DNA of 48,099 nt, from positions 1 through 48,099 of the forward strand of contig JAUYTV010000055.1 of NCBI GenBank assembly GCA_030694985.1, written 5' to 3'. This document shows positions 27,432-37,084 of the stretch, in pieces (position 1 is the first letter of the stretch; the number at the start of each line of letters is the position of its first letter). The translations under genes and the position numbers were made by a program. Below the pieces are notes generated by a model. The model searched no databases. It worked only from the letters and a program-made list of their open reading frames with translations, and was not told the DNA's origin. The DNA comes from Methanoregula sp. (GTDB lineage: Archaea; Halobacteriota; Methanomicrobia; Methanomicrobiales; Methanospirillaceae).

Positions 27432-29801
27432 ATGACCCTGAACGAACCGGAGACCGAATTAGAGTATATCGATCCTGCACTAAAAGAAGCAGGTTGGGGT
27501 GTTGTCGAAGGAAGTCGCATCCGAAAGCAATTCCCGATAACAAATGGCCGACTCATTGGTCAGGGAAAAAGGGACAAGCCCCTTAAAGCCGATTATGTGT
27601 TACAATACAAAAACTGCAATCTGGCGGTCATCGAGGCCAAAGCCGAAGATAAATATTATACTGATGGCGTCGGGCAGGCCAAAGATTACGCACAACGATT
27701 GCGCATCCGGTATACCTATTCTACCAATGGCAAAGAGATCTATCACATCGACATGGACGAGGGAAAAGAAGGTGACATTACCAACTATCCCACTCCAGAT
27801 GAATTGTGGGAGATTACCTTCCCGAAACCGGTAACCGAGAAAGCGATCGAGATCGCCGATTGGAAAGAACGTTTCTCATACATTCCGTTTGAGGACCGGG
27901 GCGGAACATGGCAGCCGAGATATTATCAGGAAAATGCCATCAATAAAACACTTGAAGCAGTCGCGGATGGAAAAGAGAGAATCCTTCTCACTCTGGCCAC
28001 CGGAACCGGAAAAACCGCCATCTCTTTTCAGATTGCCTGGAAATTATTTCATTCCCGTTGGAATTTGAACAAAGACGGTATGAGAAGACCAAGAATACTC
28101 TTTCTCACAGACCGTAATTTTCTTGCGGATCAGGCATTCAATTCATACAATGCCTTTGAAGAGGATGCACTGGTTCGTATCTCTCCTGCCGACATCAGGA
28201 AGAAGGGGAAAGTCCCAAAAAATGGCAGTGTCTTCTTCACCATATTTCAAACCTTCATGAGCGGTCCGGATAACTCCCCCTACTTTGGCGAGTATCCCAA
28301 AGACTTCTTCGACTTCATCATCATTGACGAATGTCACAGGGGTGGTGCAAACGATGAAAGCACATGGAGATCAATCTTGGAATATTTCAGCCCCGCTGTT
28401 CAACTGGGTCTCACAGCTACGCCGAAAAGGGATGTAAATGTTGATACCTACGCATACTTCGGTGAACCGGTCTATATTTATTCATTAAAAGAGGGCGTCA
28501 ACGATGGGTTCCTCACACCTTTCCGTGTAAAAGAAATCTCGACAACCGGAGACGAATATACATTCACCTCAGATGATACAATCATTGAAGGTGAAATCGA
28601 AAAAGATCGTAAGTACACTCTGGAAGATCAGAACAGGATTATCCAGATAATGGATGTTGAAAGATATCGTGTACATATCTTCATGGATATGATAAACCAA
28701 AGTCAGAAGACATTAGTCTTTTGTGCAAACCAGATCCATGCTGCTGCTATTCGTGATTTAATCAACCAGTATGCCCGAAACAAAAATCCAAACTACTGCC
28801 ACAGGGTTACGGCAGATGATGGCGAGATCGGTGAACAACATCTGAGAGACTTCCAGGACAATGAAAAGAGTATCCCCACCGTACTGACAACATCCCAAAA
28901 ACTGAGCACTGGCGTTGATGCCCCTGAAATTAGAAATATCGTGCTGATGCGTCCGATTAATTCAATGGTGGAATTCAAACAGATTATAGGCAGAGGAACA
29001 AGACTCTTTGATGGAAAAGACTTCTTCACCATCTATGACTTTGTCAAAGCTCACGACCACTTCAATGATGATGAATGGGACGGCGAACCATTGGATCCCG
29101 AACAACCAATTTACAAACCAGAAACAATTGACGATAAATCCGGCATCAAAGATCTGAATTCCGTTTGTCTGGTATGCGGGGAATACCCGTGCACCTGTGA
29201 AGGCCCAAAAAGGAAGATGATCCGGGTAAAACTCTCTGACAATAAGATTCGGGAACTGGACTCAATGGTCAAAACAACATTCTGGAATCCCACAGGAACA
29301 CCCATATCATCAGAAGAATTCGTGAGGCAGCTGTTTGGAGACATACCTGCATTCTTTAATGACGAAAACGAACTGAGAAAGTTATGGAGCAATCCGAATA
29401 CCCGAAAGGAACTCCTCAATAAACTAAGCGAGAAAGGCTATTCAATAAATCAATTGGAAGAATTAAAGAAACTTGTTCATGGCGAAGACAGTGATCTTTA
29501 CGATGTCCTTGCATATGTTGCATATCACAGAAATATGGTTCCAAGATTCTCCCGTGCCGAAAAAGCAAAAAGTTGCCTAGATCCATACAACGATAAACAG
29601 CGGGATTTTTTGAATTTCGTTCTTGAACAGTATGTAAAAGAAGGTGATGGAGAACTGGACGTTGACAAACTCCCTAGTCTGCTGACACTGAAATATAAAG
29701 CTGTGACTGATGGAATAAACGCACTTGGCGATGTCAGTACAATTCGAAACGCTTTCATTGATTTTCAGAAATGCCTCTACCAACCAATAGCAGTTTACTG
29801 A
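27432..29801 (+). CDS. hsdR: Type I restriction endonuclease subunit HsdR
   Basis: A 789 aa motor-nuclease: N-terminal PD-(D/E)xK nuclease (KADYVLQYKNCNLAVIEAK), SF2 helicase with Walker A ATGTGKT (189-195), DECH at 299-302 and GLTATP, helicase C-terminal GRGTRLFDG, and an EcoEI-type C-terminal domain that docks on HsdM/S. It cuts unmodified DNA after translocation. 15 bases separate it from hsdS; the operon appears intact. Confidence 0.96.
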   Translation: MTLNEPETELEYIDPALKEAGWGVVEGSRIRKQFPITNGRLIGQGKRDKPLKADYVLQYKNCNLAVIEAKAEDKYYTDGVGQAKDYAQRLRIRYTYSTNGKEIYHIDMDEGKEGDITNYPTPDELWEITFPKPVTEKAIEIADWKERFSYIPFEDRGGTWQPRYYQENAINKTLEAVADGKERILLTLATGTGKTAISFQIAWKLFHSRWNLNKDGMRRPRILFLTDRNFLADQAFNSYNAFEEDALVRISPADIRKKGKVPKNGSVFFTIFQTFMSGPDNSPYFGEYPKDFFDFIIIDECHRGGANDESTWRSILEYFSPAVQLGLTATPKRDVNVDTYAYFGEPVYIYSLKEGVNDGFLTPFRVKEISTTGDEYTFTSDDTIIEGEIEKDRKYTLEDQNRIIQIMDVERYRVHIFMDMINQSQKTLVFCANQIHAAAIRDLINQYARNKNPNYCHRVTADDGEIGEQHLRDFQDNEKSIPTVLTTSQKLSTGVDAPEIRNIVLMRPINSMVEFKQIIGRGTRLFDGKDFFTIYDFVKAHDHFNDDEWDGEPLDPEQPIYKPETIDDKSGIKDLNSVCLVCGEYPCTCEGPKRKMIRVKLSDNKIRELDSMVKTTFWNPTGTPISSEEFVRQLFGDIPAFFNDENELRKLWSNPNTRKELLNKLSEKGYSINQLEELKKLVHGEDSDLYDVLAYVAYHRNMVPRFSRAEKAKSCLDPYNDKQRDFLNFVLEQYVKEGDGELDVDKLPSLLTLKYKAVTDGINALGDVSTIRNAFIDFQKCLYQPIAVY

Positions 29802-29837
29802 GAATCTTTCTTATCATTTTTTCAAACAATATATTGG

Positions 29838-30011
29838 TCGTGTCACACAATCAGCTAATCTCTCACGGATAGCAAAAAGACCTAAGCGTTCATGATATCA
29901 ATCGTATCGAAAATGGATTCCTGCAAACCCAACAACGAAACCGGTTAATTTGCCGCCGCGATGGTGTCCCATCGGCAGCGTTCATTGCTGGTAGAAATAT
30001 GAGGGTGCACT
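29838..30011 (+). pseudogene. Possible decayed reading frame after hsdR
   Basis: In the 244-base gap, one frame reads GRVTQSANLSRIAKR and, after a frame change, SVHDINRIENGFLQTQQRNR then VPSAAFIAGRNM to a stop. The first part looks faintly like an XRE helix-turn-helix. There is no start codon with a ribosome site. Weak. Confidence 0.2.
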
Positions 30012-30045
30012 GATATGGATTGATTATTGGAATAATTTCAAGTAT

Positions 30046-30444
30046 CTATTTAGGATTCTGATTTTCGGTTTCTGGCATTAGTATCGAAGATGCGAGAAAA
30101 AAACCGATTGCTAGAGAGGCCATATAGAGTGGGGCGGTAGACAATTTCCCATTAGTTGCAAGAGAAAGTTTTTCAAGAGCGATCATAATAACTGCGGATG
30201 GAATTAAAAAAATCCAAATGATATATTTTTCAATTTTTGGGTATTTTCGAATGGGACTAATTTTGACCATCGTCTTTGTAAAAAAAAGTCCAATAGAAAG
30301 CAAAGCAAGGGATAAAATGGCACATGATAGTTGGATATTGTCTGGAGAAAAATTCAGGAATGCAATTCCGAACATCCCAATTGCTAACAGTGTAGCTGAA
30401 ATTAACCCGACGAAAATTTTTTTAAGTTGATCCAATGAGCACAT
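30046..30444 (-). CDS. Small four-helix membrane protein
   Basis: A 132 aa protein with four hydrophobic segments (about residues 10-30, 38-55, 70-90, 103-120), short loops, and a charged tail (ETENQNPK). Unknown to me. It is the only gene between the type I operon and the solitary methyltransferase, and in orientation it belongs to neither. Confidence 0.6.
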   Translation of the reverse strand: MCSLDQLKKIFVGLISATLLAIGMFGIAFLNFSPDNIQLSCAILSLALLSIGLFFTKTMVKISPIRKYPKIEKYIIWIFLIPSAVIMIALEKLSLATNGKLSTAPLYMASLAIGFFLASSILMPETENQNPK

Positions 30445-30706
30445 AATACAAAATTGATTGAAGAACCTTTATTTCTTTTTAACTGTGATTGGAATTTATT
30501 ATAATTTTTATCGGCTTACTCAATTTATGATTGATTTTACAACTGTCATTCAATTTTTTTGTTATTTGAGTCTAAAAACAAAAATCCGAATTATAAGGGA
30601 GATCTTTAAGAAATTCTTTTGTTAGGAACTTATTAAAAGAGTCAGTGTACCCCGGAATAGAGAATTAAAAGGGGGAATTGTTAATTCATTATCTCGCTTA
30701 ATTAAA

Positions 30707-32290
30707 ATGACACTAATGAAGGATGATCAGATTTCTTCAAACAAAATAATTGATGCTTCAATATCCTTCGCGCGGATGCATTGCAAAGAATTTACTCCGC
30801 AAGCTCGCAAAAATAAAGGCCAATTTTTCACTCCGAAAAAAGTCGCGACATTCATGGCGGATCTTTTTGAGATCAGAAACGAAAAATTGCAAATATTAGA
30901 TCCAGGTGCGGGAACAGGAATTCTCCTTTCCGCAGTCTGTGATAGAATTTTCGAACAGGACATTTCATATAATATCCAAATTGATGCTTACGAAAATGAT
31001 GAGAGTCTTATTCCATTTTTAAAAAATACTCTAGAACTCAGTAATAAAAAATTATCAAAAAAAGGTCACAAGTTATCATTTAAAATTTTCAATTCAAATT
31101 TTATTCTCGAAGATAAATTTTCAACTAATCCGAATCAACCTGAAATAACGAAAAAAAATCAGTATGATCTGGTTATTTCGAACCCCCCCTATTACAAAAT
31201 AGACATAAACTCACCAGAATCTCGAAAATTAAAAGATTTTGTCTTTGGACAGCCGAACATTTATTCATTTTTTATGATTTCTGCAATGCAATTATTGAAA
31301 GACGAGGGCCAATTTATTTTTATTATTCCCAGAAGTTTTTGTTCAGGCCTCTATTTTGGGAAAATTAGAGATTGGTTTGTTAAAAATACGCAAATAGAGT
31401 TTATCCATTGTTTTGAGTCACGTCTGAAAATTTTTGAAGATAATGTGACCCAAGAGACGGTCATTTTCAAGGGAAACAAAACAAAACCTGACAAAAAACA
31501 ATCCGTAAAGATCAGTATTTCTGAGGATAAATCTTTTACAAATTCCTTTAGTTTTATGGCGAAAAACAAAATGGTTTTTGAGAGGAAAAGTACCGAATCA
31601 TTTATTCGCATCCCTCATTGTGAAAAGGATCTAAAAATAATTCAAGAAATTGATACTTGGGATAACTCTTTGAAAAGTCTAGGAATGGAAATATCTACAG
31701 GAAAAGTTGTAGATTTTCGCACGAAAGAAAATCTAATATACAATTTTGAAGGAAAAAATGGGGTTCCATTACTTTGGATGCATAACTTGAATGATGGATC
31801 AATAGATTGGCCTTCAAACAAATATTCAAAACCTCAAGGAATTTTGTTGAACGAACAAACAAAACATCAGGTAATCCCGGTCGATAATTATATTTTATTA
31901 AAACGGTTCACTTCAAAAAACCAAAAAAGAAGACTCTATGCTACACCATTGTTAAAGTCAAATTTTCCAGAGTACTCATCAATAGGCCTTGAAAATCATT
32001 TGAACTATATACATGGTGTGAAAAAGCCAATTTCAATCTTCGATTTATTCGGCATTACCGCCCTCTTTAACACTTCATTCTATGATATATATTATCGTTC
32101 TTTTAGTGGAAATACCCAGGTTAATGCAAATGAAATACGAAATATTTCTCTTCCGACAAGTGATAAAATAACAGCAATCGGGAAACTCGTAGAAAATAAA
32201 AAATACAAGTCAAATAAGGATCTAGATATCCATATAGGCAAAATTCTGAATTTTAATGAAGCACTTTTAGAAATAGTACAGAATTACTAA
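30707..32290 (+). CDS. Solitary N6-adenine DNA methyltransferase, Eco57I-like
   Basis: A 527 aa enzyme: GQFFTPKKVATFMADLF (motif X), motif I LDPGAGTGI (64-72), motif IV NPPY (159-162), and a C-terminal half with the pattern of TaqI/Eco57I target-recognition domains. It methylates adenine in double-stranded DNA. No type II nuclease is next to it, so it may be orphan or partner the minus-strand operon it faces. M4 is an alternative start. Very A+T-rich coding. Confidence 0.88.
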   Translation: MTLMKDDQISSNKIIDASISFARMHCKEFTPQARKNKGQFFTPKKVATFMADLFEIRNEKLQILDPGAGTGILLSAVCDRIFEQDISYNIQIDAYENDESLIPFLKNTLELSNKKLSKKGHKLSFKIFNSNFILEDKFSTNPNQPEITKKNQYDLVISNPPYYKIDINSPESRKLKDFVFGQPNIYSFFMISAMQLLKDEGQFIFIIPRSFCSGLYFGKIRDWFVKNTQIEFIHCFESRLKIFEDNVTQETVIFKGNKTKPDKKQSVKISISEDKSFTNSFSFMAKNKMVFERKSTESFIRIPHCEKDLKIIQEIDTWDNSLKSLGMEISTGKVVDFRTKENLIYNFEGKNGVPLLWMHNLNDGSIDWPSNKYSKPQGILLNEQTKHQVIPVDNYILLKRFTSKNQKRRLYATPLLKSNFPEYSSIGLENHLNYIHGVKKPISIFDLFGITALFNTSFYDIYYRSFSGNTQVNANEIRNISLPTSDKITAIGKLVENKKYKSNKDLDIHIGKILNFNEALLEIVQNY

Positions 32291-33009
32291 CAAATAGAAC
32301 ACTGATGACCAAGGTATGTATTGTCATCGTTCTCTAACCAAGATTGGCACGCCTCGAAATAGTTCTCCTGGAATAACTTTTGACTAAATCGGATAATATC
32401 GATCCATTCTCGTTTCTGTCGAAAATCATGAGTTTCGTTCGGGAAATAATTCACTAAAATATATTCTAATAATAGAACGATATCCATTGGGGGATGGGGG
32501 AATCTAGGTTCATGAATTGTTGTAGGAATCCAACAATGTTCATGCACATCTTGTTTTCCCCCGAAGTGCAAATGGCAGAGGGGCTCTGGGAGTGTAACCC
32601 CGGATTCTTTTTGTTCGAGATGAAAACGTATCATTACACGTTTCCATTCCCCTTCATTCACCAGATTCTTAATTCTAAATGAATCGAATGTTTCTCGATA
32701 ACAATACTGTGGTTTATCTGACCATAACAAAATATTTACACCATATTGGGCGATTTTTAGTTTATCGCCTAGTTCTTCAGCTTCAAATTTGAATAATAAT
32801 TCAACTTCAGAAAGAACATCATGTGATTCTGTATTAAAAATTAAGGGTTTCTCTAACAGATCCATTTTCCAAATTTTTTTCCCGCCAATAATTTGCATTG
32901 TACATACGGGAGGGATATTCTCTCGCGAATCGTCTCGAACCTTATTACGAATCTCTTTTTGAATGAAAAGCCATCGAAGTTTTTTATTATACTCTGATAA
33001 AAGAGTCAT
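32287..33009 (-). CDS. Unknown 240 aa protein, third gene of the GHKL/receiver operon
   Basis: A soluble protein with no family I know. Notable are a His/Cys-rich stretch (CHLHFGGKQDVHEHCW, about residues 145-160), HPPMDIVLLLEYILVNYFP, and a C-terminal CSIC. It lies 5 bases after the receiver gene, so it is co-transcribed. Its TAG overlaps the TAA of the methyltransferase tail to tail. The His/Cys cluster could bind metal. Role inferred from context: effector or target of the signalling pair. Confidence 0.65.
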   Translation of the reverse strand: MTLLSEYNKKLRWLFIQKEIRNKVRDDSRENIPPVCTMQIIGGKKIWKMDLLEKPLIFNTESHDVLSEVELLFKFEAEELGDKLKIAQYGVNILLWSDKPQYCYRETFDSFRIKNLVNEGEWKRVMIRFHLEQKESGVTLPEPLCHLHFGGKQDVHEHCWIPTTIHEPRFPHPPMDIVLLLEYILVNYFPNETHDFRQKREWIDIIRFSQKLFQENYFEACQSWLENDDNTYLGHQCSIC

Positions 33010-33014
33010 GAGAA

Positions 33015-34109
33015 TCAGGGCTTTAAATTTCGTTTCTTGATAATATCTCTCGCAACCTCATCAAATAAATCAAAATTCACGTCATCTCGTGTTTTAATTG
33101 ATCTAAAGGATACCCTTGCCTCATCCATCACTTCAGGCCGAGTATCAACATGATAGTGAAGTGAATACTTCAACATGGCAGGTCTCTGGGACAGGTAACA
33201 TACCGTCTCTGCCGGGCTATCGTCTTTGAATTCACAGACCGAAGGTGCTAACTTTTGTAAATGTGTTCTATTCCAATATTTGATGAAACCTTTACGAAGA
33301 GGCAAATTTTTTTCGGTTTCATCCATATTTTGTGCTGCAACTTCGATGAGTTTGGTTTTCCACCATCGATCGTTCTCATCAGAAAAAACGCCATAATATC
33401 TTGCTGGATTGAAAAATGTTTGAACCTCAGGTAACTGAAATGAATCCAATGTTATTCCTAGGTAGGTAGCTGCAAAAACTGGTTCATAGACGATTCCGGG
33501 AAATTTCAATAATGTTTTCCGTATCCATGTCGCCGCTTCGAATGCGGTCCATGTCTTTCTTTTTGCTTGTTCTATTGGATATGACATTTTTAAAACATCA
33601 TAACTTGATTCAGGGGCAGAAATTAATGCAATTAAATTATCCCAGTTTTTTGGTTCTTTATCTCGAAGTTTTTTATAACCCAATGCAATACTTATTAAAT
33701 ATCTAATTAAGTTAGAATGATTCGGAGGAATCAAATCCTCTTTGTATTTTGTATCATCAATGCATGCCAAAATCGCTTCATTATGAGGGAAGTCCGCTCT
33801 TTGTTCGTATGGTTTTCTTGTAAAAAGAACAATTGGAACATGAGAGAATTTTTGTCTGAATAAATTTGATAATGTCACTCCATTCATTCCAAGAACATCA
33901 CCCTCTGAATCAACATGTGAATAATCAAAATCTGCAAGAATAAGGTCAGGAGATTTATTATCAAGAATATTCGGGGTTTTTTTAACCTTAGTCCCGATAA
34001 TTTTTTCGACAATCAAGTTATAATGAGATGAACTGTTTTCTTCGATGAGAGAACCAAATCGGTCAAGATCGGGTTGCTCATCATCGAAATAGAGAATATT
34101 AAGGTCCAT
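33015..34109 (-). CDS. Receiver-domain protein with a large unknown C-terminal domain
   Basis: A 364 aa protein. Residues 1-130 look like a response-regulator receiver: acidic pair D9-D10 (LYFDDE), phosphoacceptor candidate D60 or D62 (LILADFD), T97 in VPIVLFT, and a Lys at 121/123. Residues ~140-364 are not a DNA-binding domain I recognise and include conserved-looking aromatic patches (WTAFEAATWIRK, FFNPARYYGVF, KYWNRTHLQ). It overlaps the upstream ATPase/kinase gene by 11 bases. Likely partner of that protein; the C-terminal part may be the effector. Confidence 0.72.
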   Translation of the reverse strand: MDLNILYFDDEQPDLDRFGSLIEENSSSHYNLIVEKIIGTKVKKTPNILDNKSPDLILADFDYSHVDSEGDVLGMNGVTLSNLFRQKFSHVPIVLFTRKPYEQRADFPHNEAILACIDDTKYKEDLIPPNHSNLIRYLISIALGYKKLRDKEPKNWDNLIALISAPESSYDVLKMSYPIEQAKRKTWTAFEAATWIRKTLLKFPGIVYEPVFAATYLGITLDSFQLPEVQTFFNPARYYGVFSDENDRWWKTKLIEVAAQNMDETEKNLPLRKGFIKYWNRTHLQKLAPSVCEFKDDSPAETVCYLSQRPAMLKYSLHYHVDTRPEVMDEARVSFRSIKTRDDVNFDLFDEVARDIIKKRNLKP

Positions 34110-36657
34110 TTTTCACCAGCGGAATTTTTATCTGAATGCATGTATTCCAACCAGATGGAGGTGGAATAAAGTTTACTTCCCCTTCATACGCTTCTACAAT
34201 ATCGCGTACGATCTTTAATCCCAAACCTGTCCCTGCACCATATGTCAGATCAGGTTCACCATAACTATTGAACGGTTTAAAGACAGTCTCCCATAATTCT
34301 TTATCAAGACCTTTTCCAGAATCTAAACATCTTAGATAAAGAATATCATTTTTCTCAAATCCTTGAATCTCAATTCTCCGGTCTTGTTGTCCGGTGACTG
34401 CCTTAATCGCGTTCGACATTAAGTTATGAATTATTGCGATAAACTCCGAGCGATACATCAAGGGAGTTCGAATCGTTTCTGGAATTGCATTATTAAATGA
34501 GATCCCACGTTTTTCAATTTGCATTTTAAATGGCGACTCAATATCATCAACAATGGGTTTGATTATCCATTTTCTCATTTCAGACTGACTTTCTTTACCT
34601 ATTGAAAGTCCTAAGAATCGCTGAAAATCCTGGATCATCTGGATTCGATCGTTAAAAGTCTTCAGGTCTTTTGAATATTTTTGTTGTTCTTGAGGAGGTG
34701 CTTTATTGATAATTTCCGTTAGTCGGTGCATCAATAATTTCATGTCCTCAATAAGTGCTTGGATCTCATGAGTGAAAATAAAAATTAGTGTTCCGGTAGA
34801 TGCAAGGACACGTAACCGGGAAAATTCTTGCCTTAATCTTTCTTTTTCTCGTTCCAGTTCTGATTTTTGAGTTCTGATTTTCTCTTCTTCTGCTTTTTTA
34901 GAAGTTTCAATAGATGTTCTTGCTGCAGCTTCCGCAATTTCACGTGTTTCATCGGCCTTTTTTATTGCATCTATTTCACGGGTTCGGCTTTGCTCTTCTT
35001 TTTGACGTAATTCATTTTCTTGTTTAATTTTTTCTAGCTCCAATTGACGAGCTTGCTCAGCTTTTACCAATTCTGGTTCGGCCGGTTTTTTTCTTGCAAT
35101 TGCTTCAGCTTCCCTCCTTAAAAGTTCAGCATGCCTTCTTTCTTCTTCTGCATTCCTGCGTTCTTGTTCGGCTTTTTGTCGTTCAAGTATGGCATTTTGG
35201 GCATCTTCTTGAGCTTTTTTCTTTTGTTTTTCGACCAGAGTGGCTGCTTCAATTGCTTTTCTTTTTTCTTCTTCAGCCTTTTTTTGACGTTCAATGTCTT
35301 CTTGTTTGATTTTATCTAATTCTAACTTTTTTTGATTTTCTTTTAACTTTTGATCCTCTTCGATTTCAGATGCGTAAATTACAGTCGCATGATCAATACC
35401 TAATCTAACAAATTTTCGAAGTTCTTTAAATGCTGAACTTTCACTGTCTAAACGATCCCGATTTATTAAAATTTCGAGGTTGGGATTTTTTTCGTGATTA
35501 AAGGTGACATAACCAAAGAGCGCCGCATTTCTAAATAATGCCAATCCAGGCCTTAATTCCGGATTATAAAAATTTACTAATTCTTCATCGACTGCAGCAC
35601 GAGATCTTGCACGATCATAGTCAACACAAAGCCAATCATTTCCCTTTTCCCCATATCCAAAAACCCTAAATTTATCGGCATAAACTTTGACGCCCCCGCG
35701 CTCACGTCCAATTACCTGTGATTTAGAAGAAGTCCATTCATTTTTAAAAAGATCAGTTCGGTAAGAGAAAATAAAAATCTTAAATTTTGCAGATCGTAAT
35801 TGTTTAAAGGGGATTTCTCGTTGAAGGGGTTTGGAAAATTTATGAATAATTCGTTGCTGAATTGAACAATTATATGTTGCCAAACCGTTTTCATCGACTT
35901 CGCCAGTCAGTATTGCCCAGGCATTTTCAAAAAAAGCTTTATCCAATGTATCTGGGCCTATAGAAAATTCTTTACTTATAAATTCATAATGAAAACCAGG
36001 ATCAAAAGTTGCATCTATTTTTTTCGCAATCTTTTTTTCTTGCTTCTCTTCTTCCAAAAAAATTAAAGGAGTAAATAATTCGCTAATCTCATTTTTCAAT
36101 CGAACAATATTTCGTTCGGTCCATGGTTCTGTTGTATTCTCTAAAATCAGAGTTGTTCCCGTTGAAACAGATGAATCGACTTGTTTTAGATTATATTTTG
36201 TTGGAATTTTATCAACATCGGATCCTGGAACAAATTTTGGCCAATCGAATTTTGCTGATAATTCTGTTTTAATTCCATTTTCACCTTCAGAGATTGTACT
36301 TAGTAATAGTTTTTTTGCGAGTTTTCTACATGCGAAACGACCGATCCCTTTTTGTCCTGATTTCGTCCGTTTATATTTCGGAGAAATGGGTTTTTCTTCT
36401 GAAAAGATTGTAGCAATCCTCATCCAGCCTCTTTTAAAGGTCTCCTCGTTCATTCCAATTCCATTATCTTGAATGGTTATACTTCCACCAGGATTCTTAA
36501 TTTTATTCAGAGTAATTATTGCTTTTGTAGCATCAGCGTCGAAGGAATTTTTTATTAATTCTGCCAGTGCAATTGCTCGATTTGTAACAAGTTTTTCTCC
36601 AATTTCATAGAGGAGTCGAGAATCGACTTCAAAAAATACTTCGTTATCTTGACCCAT
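34099..36657 (-). CDS. Double-GHKL protein: Hsp90/MutL-type ATPase plus histidine-kinase module
   Basis: An 852 aa protein. N-terminal Bergerat-fold ATPase of Hsp90/MutL/MORC type: N-box ELIKNSFDADA (N37), DNGIGM (64-69), GQKGIGRFA (101-109). Next a middle domain, then a long K/E/Q/R coiled coil (~430-615), then FTHEIQALIEDM with candidate phospho-His 630, and a second, kinase-type GHKL domain (HNLMSNAIKAV, DSGKGL, GAGTGLGLKIV). No membrane segment, so a cytosolic sensor. The ATG at 36657 follows AAGGGG; a start 34 codons upstream is less likely. It heads a three-gene operon in the defence island. Confidence 0.85.
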   Translation of the reverse strand: MGQDNEVFFEVDSRLLYEIGEKLVTNRAIALAELIKNSFDADATKAIITLNKIKNPGGSITIQDNGIGMNEETFKRGWMRIATIFSEEKPISPKYKRTKSGQKGIGRFACRKLAKKLLLSTISEGENGIKTELSAKFDWPKFVPGSDVDKIPTKYNLKQVDSSVSTGTTLILENTTEPWTERNIVRLKNEISELFTPLIFLEEEKQEKKIAKKIDATFDPGFHYEFISKEFSIGPDTLDKAFFENAWAILTGEVDENGLATYNCSIQQRIIHKFSKPLQREIPFKQLRSAKFKIFIFSYRTDLFKNEWTSSKSQVIGRERGGVKVYADKFRVFGYGEKGNDWLCVDYDRARSRAAVDEELVNFYNPELRPGLALFRNAALFGYVTFNHEKNPNLEILINRDRLDSESSAFKELRKFVRLGIDHATVIYASEIEEDQKLKENQKKLELDKIKQEDIERQKKAEEEKRKAIEAATLVEKQKKKAQEDAQNAILERQKAEQERRNAEEERRHAELLRREAEAIARKKPAEPELVKAEQARQLELEKIKQENELRQKEEQSRTREIDAIKKADETREIAEAAARTSIETSKKAEEEKIRTQKSELEREKERLRQEFSRLRVLASTGTLIFIFTHEIQALIEDMKLLMHRLTEIINKAPPQEQQKYSKDLKTFNDRIQMIQDFQRFLGLSIGKESQSEMRKWIIKPIVDDIESPFKMQIEKRGISFNNAIPETIRTPLMYRSEFIAIIHNLMSNAIKAVTGQQDRRIEIQGFEKNDILYLRCLDSGKGLDKELWETVFKPFNSYGEPDLTYGAGTGLGLKIVRDIVEAYEGEVNFIPPPSGWNTCIQIKIPLVKNGP

Positions 36658-36821
36658 TATATCCCCTTTTTTCAGATCTCTGACAATTGATCTATTAGTG
36701 AAAGAGTTAATAATCATATTCGTATTTTGATTTGAGACTAAAAATGTGAAAGATTCCAAATTCTTTTAACTCTTTTTCAAACTCAATTTTTTAACCAAGA
36801 CTTTTCTGTCTCTCCCAGACC

Positions 36822-36838
36822 GTGCTAAGCATTAGCAC
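36822..36838 (+). promoter_or_regulatory. Palindromic operator candidate upstream of the aro operon
   Basis: GTGCTAA-GCA-TTAGCAC: perfect 7-base arms around 3 bases, ending 4 bases before the TATA box and overlapping the BRE position. A regulator bound here would block or help TBP/TFB. No such palindrome was noticed elsewhere in the window. Confidence 0.6.
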
Positions 36839-36842
36839 ACAC

Positions 36843-36851
36843 AAATATATA
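36843..36851 (+). promoter_or_regulatory. TATA box (AAATATATA)
   Basis: A canonical archaeal TATA box. Usual spacing puts the transcription start at about 36872-36876, on or just before the ATG of the 21-codon ORF, and about 260 bases before the first aro gene. Confidence 0.6.
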
Positions 36852-36874
36852 CCCCCGGCATCATACAATAGAAT

Positions 36875-36940
36875 ATGCAGGACGAGTGCTACAGCATTCA
36901 TGAGGGTTTTTTTGCCCGTGAACGTCTTTATCTCCACTAG
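36875..36940 (+). CDS. Candidate leader peptide (21 aa) of the aro operon
   Basis: ATG 28 bases after the TATA centre, so probably leaderless. The peptide is MQDECYSIHEGFFARERLYL plus His, with two Tyr and two Phe in 21 residues, as in leader peptides of aromatic operons. Downstream are T-rich DNA (37012-37042) and a hairpin TACCGG/CTGGTA (about 37044-37063). It could equally be a chance ORF. Confidence 0.35.
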   Translation: MQDECYSIHEGFFARERLYLH

Positions 36941-37084
36941 TTCGCCCGCCCGTTGCATCAGTGAAATCGTTTCTGAACAGTCTTTGAATGCGAAGACCGC
37001 ATGGTCCCGCGTTTTTGGCTTTTTTGGCTTCTTTAGCTTTTATTACCGGTTTTATTACTGGTATTGATCAAGCCCCTTGGTTTG

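Noticed and set aside
36822-37067. 81-codon plus-strand frame in the aro leader
   Set aside because: Starts within the palindrome upstream of the TATA box, so it would not be wholly transcribed; low-complexity aromatic end from T-rich DNA.
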